A program made the translations under genes and the position numbers. This document shows positions 26,101-39,200 of a stretch of DNA of 64,000 nucleotides, piece after piece. The stretch's first letter is position 1. Each line of letters begins with the position of its first letter. Source of the stretch: Anarhynchus alexandrinus (taxonomy: Eukaryota > Chordata > Aves > Charadriiformes > Charadriidae); the NCBI GenBank assembly GCA_008711295.1, contig VUYV01000089.1, positions 3,300,960-3,364,959 on the forward strand, in the 5' to 3' direction. The notes under the pieces are model-generated. The model ran no database searches and was not told where the DNA came from. It saw only the letters and a list, made by a program, of their open reading frames with translations.

Positions 26101-26880
26101 TTGGTCAATGAAGTGTACTTATTAGAACATGTCTTGGCTTACGGATATTTTTGTGCATTAGTTTTAGGAAGTAAGGCCTTTGATAAATTTATGACAGCAT
26201 CCTACTTAATCCATTCCCAACTGGATTAACAATTACTATTTTGGGGCCAGTTCATACAAAAACCACTTTTAGTCTCCAGACATAACCTATGCAGTATTCT
26301 TAACTCAGTAGAGGACCTTTCTCTGCAGGACATGGATTCTGGAATACTCTGTGTATCCAAGTAACATAACAACAGTAAGAGACAAATAAAAGAACGGGCA
26401 TACATTTTTAAATTTCTATATCAACATAGGAACATTGCTGCCATATTGACAGTATTAATATTTTGTATTTGTAGAATGCATTCCATGGATAAAACGAGTC
26501 CTAAATAAAAACATATATGAGTAAAAATTGCTAAGACATATAGACGTGCAAAACTAGAGCTGAAGTTCTAGTAATTTTGTACCAAAGTTAGCTGACACAG
26601 TACAAATTCTTTTTAAATTTGGGATGAAGAACTCTTTCATTTCATGTTCTTTAAGACACTAAAAATTAATTTAGGCAATTCTTTATTTCTTAATTTATCT
26701 GTCGTGTTAAAATTAACGAGATGATGGAGTCTGCCCTGTAAAAAGAAAAAAAATTGGTAAAAAGGGTATTTTTTATTCAACCCAAAATTTTTTATTCATT
26801 GCTTTTGGGAGCAAGAAAGAGACAAAATAAGGCTTAAAACTGGTTATGACCTCAATCTGAATAACTTTATAACAAATAGT

Positions 26881-26986
26881 ATATGCTATATGTATTATAT
26901 TTATATATATAATATTATATTTATATATATTATATCATATCATATCATATTATCATGTTATATTATATTATGTTATATATTATATT
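26881..26986. repeat. AT-rich low-complexity repeat
   Basis: About 105 bases made almost only of A and T (TATAT, ATATC and TTATAT units), including a short run of ATATC pentamers near 26933-26950. Confidence 0.9.
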
Positions 26987-27915
26987 GGCCTTTCTAGCCA
27001 AAATATCCATAGTGGGATAATTTGCATGTATAGGATTTCACCTTTGCCAGAGCACAAAGCTGCAGAGTGTCAAATCTGTATCCAGTACTACTGTATAATA
27101 TGGACTCCTCTTTCTTTCTGTAACGGACAAAGACTTTGCTATCAAAAAAAAAGTATTCCAAATCATATGAGGAAACACAATGACCTATGTCATAACTCTT
27201 TCATTTTAGAGAGAAAAAAATCTGCAATTAGGTTCCTTGCATGACCATTTCTCAAAACTCTCTACAGCTTTGGGATAGATGTCATTTTGCAAAGATGCTG
27301 AAAGAGAAAGAAGGAATTGAGAATATTAGAAACCTTCAATATATCTGTTCCCATTTCCTACCTGATTGGTTACTGCCTCCTGAGATTCAGTTAATCATAC
27401 CCCTTGTGATTCATTCTCACTGCGACAATTTAAGAACAAAAAAAGGTATTGTCAGATAAGGATATCAATGCAGAATTTAATTAAATCGTAAATTATAGCT
27501 ACAGTTTGTGATTTTAACCTCAGTCTCTTTTTTCCCTCAGACTTCAGAGATATTGTATCTCATTTTTTAATGATGCAATGATGACATTTGATTGATTTTT
27601 CATTGTGACTTATCGAGTATATAAAAAGGGAATTAGCAGCTGTATCCAGGGTCAGTTCTATTTTGGAAGGACACATTTGTCAAAGTGCATCTCTGCTGCT
27701 TGACAGTGTGTGGGTTGGACTATTAGCAAAATGAAATATAAGGTGCATTTCAGTCTAACCTCCAGCCCTCTGTTAAAAGGAGAGAGGAGAAAACATTGGT
27801 TGAACAATGGGAAAGTAGAAAAGAGAGTGTGAAAGATGAACAGTAGGCATTTCAGAAGCAGATAGAGAAGTATTTTAGCTGTTTCCTGAAATCACTGGGG
27901 AATTAAAGGAGAGAA

Positions 27916-27938
27916 GGATGGTTGGATGGATGGATGGA
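27916..27938. repeat. (GGAT)n short tandem repeat
   Basis: About five GGAT/GGTT units in a row; a small microsatellite. Confidence 0.85.
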
Positions 27939-28759
27939 AAGTAAAATGTGTCAGCACTTATGACTCTGTTTTTCTGTTTTATTTTTTTTAAATGAGTTTG
28001 ACCATTCTTCTTTGCATCTTCTTTCCATGGAAAAGAAATATCATAGAAAATATGTAAATCATTCTATCTGCATGATAGAGTAAGTTTAGTACAGAAGTTA
28101 GCAGAACAGTAATAGCAAGGGACAAGAGAATCACAAAACAGCCAGCATCTCAGGAAACCGTTGGAGATACAGGTCCAAAATTATGTACTTACTGGCTGGA
28201 AGCAGCTTAAAAAGAGGCTGAGGGAAGAGTACCTCATGGCTGAAAGGCAGTGAGTTGTTCCTGAATACCTTTTCAAGCGTCTTCTTGAAATACAGACTCT
28301 GAAAGCACATAAGAAAAAAAATATGGGAGTTAGCAATCACATAACGAATGATGTGAAGGGAAAGTATACAATCTACTTGTCAAGGATGATTCAGTTCCAC
28401 CGGTAAATGTTTGGGCCTATATATGTCCAGAGAAGCTGCACAATCTCTCCTCTGATGATCACAGCTAAATCTGGAAAATGGTGCCGATGACCAAATGGCT
28501 TCTTTTTGCTTTTCAGTAGATAGGCAAAGGTCTTCTCTCTACACATTTTTCAGACTTGTGCAAAGATGTGATACAAGTCAATAAGGTCTTCTGCAATTGA
28601 CTGGTGTTGTCTTAGGCTTTGTCATAGCTACACGATTTGGCTACTGTAGTCCCCGCTTAGTAGAAGAGAAGAGAAGAGAACAGGGAGTACAGGTGAGTAC
28701 ACTTCATGTTTCTGGAAGCTAAAGGGCTGAAGAATATGTTGGTGTGCCAGTCACTTATG

Positions 28760-29423
28760 AAATGTCCTGCTCTTATTTATGCAAGTACGTGAGTCAGGGC
28801 AATCCCAAGCACAAATACAGGCTGGGTGGGGAATGGCTGGAGAGCAGCACTGAGGAGAAGGACCTGGGTGTGCTGATTGACGAGAAGCTCAACATGAGCC
28901 AGCAATGTGCCATCGCAGCCCAGAAGGCCAACTTCATCCTGGGCTGCATCAGACGAAGCGTGGCCAGCAGGGCGAGGGAGGTGACTCTGCCCCTCTACTC
29001 CACTCTCGTGAGACCCCACCTGGAGTACTGCATCCAGCTCTGGAGTCCCCAACATAAGAAGGACATGGACCTGTTGGAGCGTGTCCAGAGGAGAGCCACG
29101 AGGATGATCCGAGGGCTGGAGCACCTCTCCTATGAGGAGAGGCTGAAAGAGTTGGGGCTGTTCAGCCTGGAGAAGAGAAGGCTCCGGGGAGATCTTATTG
29201 CGGCCTTCCAGTACCTAAAGGGGGCCTACAGGAGAGCTGGGGAAGGACTTTTTACTAGGGCATGTAGTGATAGGACGAGGGGGAATGGCTTCAAACTGGA
29301 AGAGGGCAGGTTTAGATTGAACACTAGGAAGAAATTTTTAACTTTGAGGGTGGTGAGGCACTGGAACAGGTTGCCCAGAGAAGTTGTTGAGGCCCCATCC
29401 CTGGAGGTGTTCAAGGCCACATA
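28760..29423 (+). mobile_element. CR1 LINE fragment (ORF2 C-terminal part), 3' tail missing
   Basis: The plus strand encodes the C-terminal ORF2 domain of a CR1 in one open frame (from about 28790 to 29430), with [46 protein letters not shown] and [23 protein letters not shown]. The frame has no stop or frameshift across more than 200 codons, so the copy is comparatively well preserved. The upstream RT is absent, as expected for 5' truncation. Unusually, the element stops inside the coding sequence at the EVFKA position and lacks the CR1 3' UTR and octamer tail; it abuts a CR1 in the opposite orientation. Confidence 0.93.
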
Positions 29424-29457
29424 TGACACATAGTGTCTTAGAGACTTCTTCCACCAG

Positions 29458-30411
29458 TTACCTCCACACCCGCAGATGTACCTCATCAGGTCCCATGGAC
29501 TTGTGCACCCCCAGGTTCCTCAGATGGTCTCGAACCTGATCTTCATCTACAGTAGGTGGTTCCTCTTTCTCCCAGTCCCTGCCTTTGCTTTCTGTGACTT
29601 GGGTGGTGCAGTTCTTCAAGAGGCCAAAGTCTGCTCTCCTGAAGTCCAGGGTAGTGAGTTTGCTGTGTGCCCTCCTTGCCACCCTAGGGATCTTGAACTC
29701 CACTGTCTCATGGTGACTGCAGCCAAGGATGCCCTTGAGCATGTCATTCCTCACCAGCACCTCCTTGTTGGTGAGAACAAGGTCTAGCATAACACCTCTC
29801 TTCATTGGTTCCTCTGTCACTTGGAGAAGAAAGTTATCATCAACACATTCCAGGAACCTCCTGGATTGCTTATGCTCTGCTGTGTTGTCCCTCCAAAAGA
29901 TATCGGCATGGTTGAAGTCTTCCATGAGGACCAGGGCTTGTGAACATGAGGGTGCTCCTATCTGTCTATAGAGGGCCTCATCCACTTGGTCTTCCTGGCC
30001 AGGTGGCCTGTAGTAGACCCTCACTGTAATGTCACCCGTCCCTGTCCTCTTTTTAATCTTGACCCATAAGCTCTTGGTGACCTCCTCATCCACCCCCAGG
30101 TAGAGCTCCATATACTCCAGCTGGTCATTGACATAAAGGGTGACACCCCCTCTTTGTCTCCCCTGCCTGTCCTTCCTAAAGAGCCTGTATCCTTCCATTC
30201 CAACACTCCAGTCATAGGAGCCATCCCACCACACCTCCGTGATGCCAATAAGATCATAGCCCTGCAGGTATGCGCACATCTCTAACTCCTCTTGTTTGTT
30301 CCCCATGTTACGTGTATTTGCATAGAGACATTTAAGTTGGGCCCCTGATGAAGCTGACTTACTGGCTAGAGTGGCTGGAATTGTTTTGTGCTGCACTCCA
30401 GGTGCTCTCAT
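29458..30411 (-). pseudogene. CR1 ORF2 endonuclease, long open frame fused to RT linker
   Basis: A 317-codon open frame covers nearly the whole endonuclease domain, the longest open frame in the window. Motifs in order: NKQEELE, GITEVWWD with the active-site Glu, GYRLFRKDRQG, RVYYRPPGQED, VLMEDFNHADIFW, and LGCSHHETVEF. The last reads Ser-His-His where other copies in this window have Ser-Asp-His, so a catalytic aspartate is lost, and the usual GDFN block reads EDFN. The end of the frame (after about residue 265) is RT-proximal linker joined by a deletion. The domain is intact in length but probably inactive. Known family role: nicking target DNA to prime reverse transcription. Confidence 0.9.
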
Positions 30412-30819
30412 GTTGACCTGTGACCCTTCTCCAGGCTCTGGGCATCTGTTACTGGCATTGGCATCACACTGGCAGGGGTGGGATGGATTGAGGTCCTCCT
30501 CCCCCAGTAACTCTAGTTTAAAGCCCTCTTCACCAGCTTGGCAAGCCTCTGACCGAAGGTACTCTTCCCCTTCTCTGGCAAGTGGACCCCATCAGGCCCC
30601 AGTAGACCAGGTTTCTCAAAGCGAGTCCCATGGTCTAAGCAGTTGAACCCCTGGCTGCGGCAGCAGTCCTGTAGCCATCTGTTGATTTGCTAGATTCAAT
30701 TGGTCCTATCAACCCCCTTCCCTTTGACCAGAAGGATTGAAGAAAAAACTACCTGTGCTCCAGAGTCCTTTACTGCCACATTTTAGTTCTTGATACTCTT
30801 CACACTGCTCCTGGAGGTA

Positions 30820-31068
30820 TTACTGGTGCCCACATGAAACAATAGCAGCAGATAATAGTGGACTGTACAAGGCTTGGTAGTCTCTTGGTGATCCCTGATA
30901 CGAGGCCTTGGTAAGCAGCACACCTCCAGAGAGTGTGTCAGATTGGCAAATGGGTGCCTCTATACCTTTCAGAAGAGGGTCGTCTACCACTATCAGCCAT
31001 CGCTTTTCCTTAATTGTGCTGGTTGTTATAGGGGGAGCAGATCGAGCTGCCTTACTCAGCTCCTGCAT
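30820..31068 (-). pseudogene. CR1 ORF1 esterase-like remnant
   Basis: An 82-codon minus-strand frame with KRWLIVVDDPLLKGIEAPIC, which aligns with the GDS block I segment of the 6.6-6.9 kb copy. Here GDS reads DDP, so the esterase nucleophile serine is gone. The remainder of the esterase domain is out of frame. Confidence 0.75.
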
Positions 31069-32625
31069 CTCTCCTAATGTGACTGGTCTTTCCTCTTCAG
31101 TCTGCAGTGCAGAGAAGCGGTTCTACAAAGGCAATATTCTGCTCTTCAAGTCTAAACCTATATGATTTTTTTTGGAAACATCACAAAATAGTTTCACATT
31201 TCTCTTCCAGTAACTGAAGATTTCTGTCCTCCAGTTATCCCACTTGAAACATATTTCTCTCCTATGGCTGGTCGTAAAAGAATTTTAGGAAAATTTTAAT
31301 GATTTTTTTTCTCTCCCCAAAAACTCTTCAAAGCTCTCCAGTTCATTGCTATCACTCCACAGCCCAGACCACTCAAATGCTGTGGTTCTGCAAGTGTTTC
31401 TCATCCTGTGTGTCTTTCTACTGGCCCTTGAAATCCTTAAGTAATCTCTCACAGATTTTTTTCTATTGACACTGTGAAATCACCTATTTCAGGCTCTCTA
31501 ATTTTCTTCACACTCTTACAGACATTTCTGTAGTTCCCTACTCCTGTCTAGCACATATACATTATAAAAAAGCTCCTCTGTGCCAGCAAGCCTGACAAAC
31601 CCAGCAAATATATGTTGTATTATTAAGATCATTATTTTGTGGGAAAAATTGACCTAAATCACCTAAGGGTTTTTCTGAACTGACACATTTCTAATATAAC
31701 TTCCACAGCACCTGAGAGACTTAAGTGTTAGGGACAATGACTCACATATTCGTAGAATATATTTATTTTTAAAAAGTCGGTCCTGATTTAGGGAATACGT
31801 TTCTATTTATTTTCTTTAAAAAAACGTTTCTTTAAATATGTAATCAATCTATGAAATCTAATTGGACTAAGCATGTTCTTATAAGTAGACACATATTTTA
31901 GTATCTTTTCAATTCTGTGTATCTATTGGAGTTATTTGAGAGACTATTTAATCAAGTCTAACTTTTTTATTAATTCAGAGAGACAACATCATTTGGTTGG
32001 GATCTCACTCAAGCTGTAAATATGAAATTACACCACACTGAACAAATCAAAAGAGGAAAATACCACCATCTTCCTGAGGTTATTTAAAAAGGCAAAAATT
32101 AAAACACACATGATAAAAAATCCAAATAACAATTTCAGATTATTTTTCCTAAAAGTGACATTACAGAGATATCTGAATTAATATGAGATATATTTCCAGA
32201 TTTAAGCAAGTATTGCTATGAATGCATAGTTTTATTTTAATCAAAGCACAGCTTAAGAATGCTTCCTAGAGAAACACTTAAAACATTTGCAAACTCTCTT
32301 TCTGCAGATCAAGACTGATGTTTAAAAGTGCACAGTAGTTTCCTTGTCTTTTAGATAGTAAAAATCACTTGAGTAGCTGCACATTCAATTATTCTGTGCA
32401 ACTATTCTGATCACAGTGGGATGCTTGGTCACTCGCTTTAAATTAGTGTCATCAATAAAAGAATTAGGTCACAAGCATCAAGTAGCAGCTGTCTGAAATC
32501 TGAAGATAGCAGTTAACATGCACCTTTCAGTTTAGCTTTCTTTCATGCAGTCGTGCAAATTCATTTGGATCATGTTATTTTAATTTTTAAATGACTTGTA
32601 CAGCTGGTACTATTTTAAATGATAA

Positions 32626-32739
32626 AGTAGCAAATAATAAAATAGGGAAAAAGAATTCGGGCTGATTCTGTTGGAGGTTGAGACAGCTATAGTAACAAAT
32701 AATAAAATACAATAAAAGACTGGGGCTGATTCTACCTTG
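32626..32739. repeat. imperfect tandem duplication, period about 65 bp
   Basis: AGTAGCAAATAATAAAATA at 32626 recurs as AGTAACAAATAATAAAATA at 32691. Both copies are followed, after a short diverged stretch, by GGGCTGATTCT. The two copies are about 49 bp of recognisable similarity each, separated by 16 bp. Confidence 0.75.
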
Positions 32740-33259
32740 GCAGCACAAAATAGGGTCTGTAATTATTTTAGCTAAGAAGTACAGAATTCATGAAGCAGGC
32801 CATTTTACTGGAGTGACAAGAAGCTCACACAGGAATTCTGGACTACTCCATGTCTGAAAGTATTTTAAGACATGTGCTTTGAATCCCTTATGCCTGACTA
32901 ATCCTTACTGACATAACAACCTCTTGGGCCTGCTTACAGCTAGAAAAAAGACCAAAACTCTTTATAACTTCAGCATCAGGAGTTGCCAGGGATGTCCTGC
33001 CCTAGAGCTATACTTCATGTTCTTTAGTTAAAGAATGAGATCAGGGCTATTAAATATATGTTAAAAAAATAAGACGTTGTTTTAAATCAGTTATGCTTTG
33101 GAATAAGGAAAAAACAAAACAGAAAAGAACAAAACCACCTAATTAGAAAACTTTGAAATGGCTTCATTTTAAAACCATATATTGTTATTCCTATTAAAAT
33201 ATAGAATACCCTAACTTAGCCTGAAGAACTTGTCATATTAATGGCGTGAATCCATACAT

Positions 33260-33299
33260 TTAGCATCTGAAATTATCTATTAGCATCAGAAATTTTCAC
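33260..33299. repeat. 20-bp tandem duplication
   Basis: TTAGCATCTGAAATTATCTA is followed immediately by TTAGCATCAGAAATTTTCAC, two diverged copies of one 20-bp unit. Confidence 0.7.
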
Positions 33300-36200
33300 C
33301 ACCTAATGTTTTTATTCTCAACTTCCCTTTGGAGTATGTAAGTAGTACAGCTGTGTTTCACAGACACACAGGCACACATCATCAAAAGGATTTGGAGTAT
33401 GCTAATTAATTACCAAATGGGTTATCAACCTCCCTTTTTATTTGCAATAAATACTATAAATCACCGTTTCCTTGTGGTACAGGAAAACCACATCTATGGC
33501 TCTTAGAATCAAGGGGTGCCTTCTCCTATTGAAGTGGTTTCTCATATAATAAAAAAAGAGAAATGCAAGAGGGAGTTGGAGGGAACCAGTGCTCACTTTG
33601 TAGATGTAAGGAACTGAGTCTGTGAGGACTTTATCCTTTTATCTCTCTGAATGCAGCACTGGTGGATCAGTATGCAAACTGACACACCATCAAGGCAAAA
33701 GACTCCAGTTCATGAGTTCATGATACATAAGGACTCATAGGCCAAGTATTACAGTGGTTAAAAACTCGATTTTATTGCTTAACTACTCATTGACAAGGTG
33801 CAATAGTTACCAGAAGTCTAAAAGACAAAACTATTGTAGAAAACCAGAAGCAATAGATTCATTTATGGATATATGCAGTTAGTAATTTGTTTGTATTTCT
33901 GCCCTTTCTCTTATCTTTTTAAAAATAATGATTTGTAAAACAACTCTTCTGAGGTTCTGGCTTATAGCACGCCTCATATTTCTAATTATATTAAATTTAA
34001 ACATTAAATAAAAAAAGCAAATAACTTATTTGAGTGTATCTTACGGTAAAGTTTCGTAAGCAAGTACTTGGATGTGCTTGTTGGTTTCTTTTTTTCCTCA
34101 CATAGAAGGTAGAGTTGTTAACAGTGAAGTTTTGTTTCAATAAAATACTTTGTATTTATACACCAGCTACCTTTTACATTAATTACATTACCTTGAACAT
34201 TAATTAAGTCAGATGAACACAGTGGTGAGATTATAAATTTTACAGAATTCACCATTAGTTCTCTACCTGTAAGGTCTGGATGACCACTTTATACAAGAAC
34301 TTGAGCAAATTGCTAAATCCTAAGTATTCTAAAAAGCAAACAACAACAAAAAAAGGTATTTAATGGCTTGTTTTTTCAAATCCACAACTGAATGTTTCTG
34401 ATTGAAAAGTACGATGCTGCATATGATAATTCAATTCTATTTTTAGTGTTTTACAAGTTAGCCATTTTTGACATTACAGTTCTAAATGAAAACTCAGGAA
34501 AATGTTGGGGTTTGTTCTATAAGGTTACAGGGGATGATGACTCAACAGTAATAGCTTGGATAAAATCTTCGTGGATCTATTGACTTTCCTTTTTGATTCC
34601 TTAGAACTGACCAGAGGACAGCTACAATGGGGAAAGGAATAGGTGGGCTCTACTGCTTCAGTGCACTGGTAAGTACAACTTGCCAATGTGAAGAAGGAAT
34701 TTATCTGTTTCTGATGGCAACCACTCCCTGCAGAACCATTCATATGCACTTTGTCTTATTGGGGTCAGAGTGTGTGATTTGAAATCTATTTGTATTGTGT
34801 TTTAAAAATAAAGTTATTCTCTATACACATATACAGATAGGTATTAAGCACATTTTGTGTACTCTGCTAAAAACTCTGACGATGTCGTTTTTAGAGGCTA
34901 TTATTTGCTGTGAAAGAATTAAGATTCGAGGCAGCTTTTTGTGCATTAGGGACTGATATAAACAATATTTACATTTAATGCTCAGTAAAAAGTTGAATGA
35001 CATTTTACAAACAGAGGGCTGAACATTTTGTAAGGCTTTCCTGTGTTAATTATAGCCCATACCTTGTCACTCTCATCTGCAACTGAGACTAATTGTCTGC
35101 CATATAAAGAGACATGTTTATTGATTTTGCAAAGGCTGGAACAGACTAAGCTGTACTCTCTTTCTATTGATATAAAAAGCATCGCCTGCCTGTATTGATT
35201 GCTTACCCCACAGAGCAATAGCAAATTGCTATTGTGGAAACATAATGATGCTGAACATTTGTTGCACAGATGATAGGGTAATGTTTAAATGCTGTGTGTC
35301 CTGTTCTTTGTAGATTTACTAATAATGTCCTTAATCATTCCTCTTCAAAATACCATGAATCCTGGAACAGATGCTAACCTAATGATACAACATCATTTAT
35401 AGAGCATAGCATTTCATAAATTCAGAATGAATTAAATGAGCTATTTTTTTCATCATCAACTAGACTGGATGCCAATTTTTCTTAACATTTTGCAAGGTCT
35501 GGGTAAGAATGAAATAAATTAGCTACAGTAAGATTCTTTTGGCTCTTTTTAAATGTAGTTCTTATGTGGCATGTAGTCCCACCAAATTCAGTAGACTTAC
35601 TTGAGGAATTATAAATTACATACTGTGAAAAAGAGACTGAATCTGTCCTTACTTCCTTTTTAAGACAAAATTTTGGAACATTTTTTACTTTATTTATCTG
35701 ATGTTCGTAATGTGTTTTGATTAAATGAGGTTTGAAAAAATGTATAAGTGGTATGAATTTTATTTAACCAGGTGTTAGTTCTTAATATAGGAGTTGTGCA
35801 AATTCATTTGTACTGAGCATTCAATTAAGATAAGAACTATCCATTTTCTAATGTTATTACAAATCAGTTTTTTGAAATCCATGCAAATTTATGTTGGCAA
35901 TTCCTTTGACAAAGTAAAAGAATTACTAACATGACATTCCAGCCAATATAAAATCCTGATAGAATAAAGCAATTCTTTAAATTATATTGCCTGCTTGCTT
36001 GTTTACATAGAACAAACTTAGGGGTATTCTCTCTCCCCTTCTGCCTTTTAGCAATGTGTTAAATTTCATAGCATTTCTACTGGTCCACACTTTCCACATT
36101 TTTCTTGAAACACATCTTAATCCTAAAGAGTAAGACATGCATCTGCTAAAAATTCCATCCCCCTTGGAGGCAGTAAAGTATTTGGGAAAGTAGACATTGG

Positions 36201-39200
36201 ACTTAGATTGACAGAAATAACAAAAGTTGCCTGTAGTTCTTCCGAGAAGTGACAAATAATAATCCTTTCTACCTTCCTTTTTCTGTCATAAACTTTTCCC
36301 ATATATCCTGAAAAATCCAAAATAAATTTAAAGCCATTTCCAAACTAGTCTTACAAATCATGAGCATCCATGGTGCTAAATACTGGAAAATGTAGCAAGC
36401 AAACTGTCTGTTCTGGATTCTCAGTGTTTCCTGGACTAGTCAGCACAGAAAAGAGAGGTTCTTCACTTAAATGCAGAGTCATAAGGAAAAAGCTATATAT
36501 TGTGGAAGAGGGATTGTATTGATAGGCAGAAGGACATTCATTTAAGTAGGAAAAGGAAGATGAGAAACCAGAGCTGGAGGAAAGGAACAGGTGACAAGGA
36601 CTGTGAAAGTATTGATCAGAGAACAATGAAAAGGGAAAACAGGTCCCATCAGAGTTTTAATTTTAACATAACTGGTTTATGTGAGAATCTTTAAAGATGA
36701 TGACCCTTCACAAGATAAAACAAGAATCATAAGCATCCACTCTATTTCTTCTTTCCTGATTCACAGGTTGATATAGGATGGAGTCTGATTTTCAGATTTT
36801 CTGAGCACATCACTAATACAATATTATTGTATTCTGAACATGTGCCATAAAATACTGAGCTGTTTGAAATACCCAGCCATGCTCTTTTTCAAATGGTCAT
36901 TCCAATGAATTGATACTTTCTGACCTTAATCTGTGCTTGACGTTTTTTCGAGAAAATTGATGCTACTTTTCCCATTATGGATATAATATATTAATGCCAA
37001 TTAATAAAGCCCTGAGAAGAAATAAAAAAAAATCACCTGAAAAAAACCTTAATTTAGAAATAACAGATGATTGTTCTATGCAGGGCTTTCTAAATCCAGG
37101 AACAATATGCAGGCAGCCACATTAAATGAAAAGGCAAAAAAGTATAATAAATTCACTATTTCATGTTCTGAAAAAGGTTTTGGGTAAGAGAGTATGTAAA
37201 CACGATCTCTATAACGATGCAGCTGATCTGGTGATCAGTGGTGGAAAAGAGGAATCTGGTGGAAGAAAGCAAGCTCTTCTGAGTGCTTGTCCTTGCAAAC
37301 CTGACATTGTTTTGCAAGTTTCTCAGGTAGCAGGGACTTAAGGGGTCTTGGGTGGGGAGAATACTAGTGTTTTATTATTCAAATAGGAGCAGAAGCTGGT
37401 TTCTGTATGCAGATTGCATGGAAAGACAGTTTGAATGTTTGTCTAAAAGTTAAGAAGACTGAGAGCTTCAGGATGTTCTGATAATAAGTTTAGTTGGATA
37501 TTTAGTTAATTTATAAAATCAACAAATAAAGAAGAAAAAATTAGCTTTCTTGGTTTTTTTACTTCCCTGCAAAACATCCTTCTACTTCTAGCATAATGCA
37601 TGTTTTTACTCTGAATTCAACAGATTTTCAAACAAACAATTCCTTTTTGATTCAGTTCACTTTGCAGACCTGCATTAGGTCATATCTTCTTCCAGAAGTA
37701 TTTCAGTAAAAAAACCCAACCCTGTGACATCTATACAACCTTGCACTAACTAGCATATCAGTGTAAAGGAAGAAGATTTACAGTCTATTTGATGCTTGGT
37801 TTATCCTATGGCTGTTTCTTGCAATGACATATAGCAGCCCTATCTAAAGCATGGGTGCTTCTTAAACAAACTACAGATTTATTTTTTTTAGTGCATGAAA
37901 GGTACAAGGTAGTTGTGTATTGCATTTTCTTTTTATTACAAGGGAGAAAGTCAGGCTAGGTAAAATGTAAGCTGAGATGGAGAACTACAAAGCCATGGCA
38001 ACATTTGGATCTGTTTGAAGTCTATATGCAGCAAAATCCAACAACCAAGTCCAGCAAAGAACTTCAGTTTATTTTCCTTCATCTTCTGGTCACTTATACA
38101 TTAATGTGTTTTGACAAATTATATACCTGTATGAGGATGACTATTTCGGTTACAGATCTGGTCATATAAACAGTATCACATATACTTTTTTCAGAGATGA
38201 AATTCACCTGCTGAAGCAAGCTCTAACAATATTTTTTAAGAACCTGTCCTTATATGAAACTTAAGGTTTTTCACGTTTTTTATATTGCATCTCTTCACAG
38301 GATGATTTTCACCCTTTAAACTAAACAACATTTTCTGTTCTCTCTTACTTTTGAAAGTGACAATTGTCATGATTTGACAATTAGAAAAAAAAAGCTGCCT
38401 TTTCATGAAACAAGGTGATAAACCTGACAAGTTTTAAATTTAATTTTTAACTTTTTAAAGTTTCTAATGAAGTCTCTTCTTCTTCCTTCAAGAAATCACC
38501 TTAACATATGCTTAAAAAATTGGTTTCTAAGCCATTTTCCTAAATTGCTTTGTTGCTCAGTTCCTAGTTAGTTCAACATTGACTGAAACTTTGAGATTAA
38601 ATTTATTTTACAGTATAGAAGTTAGAATTGAAAAAAGTAAGTCTTTAAACACTGAAAGTGTTTTCCATTTGTTTTCTGCAGTATTTTTGTTAGAGTACTT
38701 AACTTTTACCTTCATCATGGCTTGAGGGAAGTGCAGCAACTGAAGAACCATCTTTCTATATTTTCTTTAAATTACAAGCTATTTCACCTTATTTTCATTC
38801 CTCACTATTTTTCTCTTTTTATTTCTATTTTTACTCAAATAAAATTTTACCTATTTAAATAACCTAAAAACTATTTACCTCTACACCTCCAGGGTTACTC
38901 ACTTATTTTTCATTTGGTGTAGGTTTGGTTTATTTGGTTTTGGTTTTCCTCAGCACAAAAAGGCAGTGAATAAAATTAAACAGATCATACCACTCTACTA
39001 CTTCTAGATCTACTCTTTGAAACCTGAAACTTACAGAAGAAAAAAAATATGGAAGAAACATATGGAGGTCAAATTAGTCTTGTTGGGTTTTCCTTCAGCT
39101 ATTAAGGTTGATTTTTAGAAAATACATTATTGTTCATGTATATACTAAATGGCACATCCATGCACGCAATGTATCTCTTGTCAGAGAGGTCACCTAGAGT

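Larger units (their letters stand above)
23151..28759. other. unannotated AT-rich DNA
   Basis: No gene was recognised in about 5.6 kb. It contains the AT microsatellite at 26881-26986 and the GGAT repeat at 27916-27938, listed separately. Confidence 0.55.
29424..31155 (-). mobile_element. CR1 LINE fragment (ORF1 end, endonuclease, start of RT), 3' part missing
   Basis: On the minus strand this piece runs from an ORF1 esterase remnant (about 31155-30820) through the endonuclease (about 30330-29690) into the start of the RT region, [12 protein letters not shown] and MGPDEVHLRV (about 29540-29470). It ends near 29424, where sequence matching the start of RT meets the oppositely oriented CR1. 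The palm domain and the 3' tail are missing. Endonuclease and RT linker are also fused: between LLKN and KGRDWEKEEP the usual Lys/Arg-rich linker is absent, an internal deletion of several hundred bases near 29600. Confidence 0.92.

Noticed and set aside
28760..31155. Twin-primed (5' inverted) single CR1 insertion
   Set aside because: Twin priming leaves the 3' tail at an outer end. Both outer ends here are non-tail sequence and both tails are missing at the centre.
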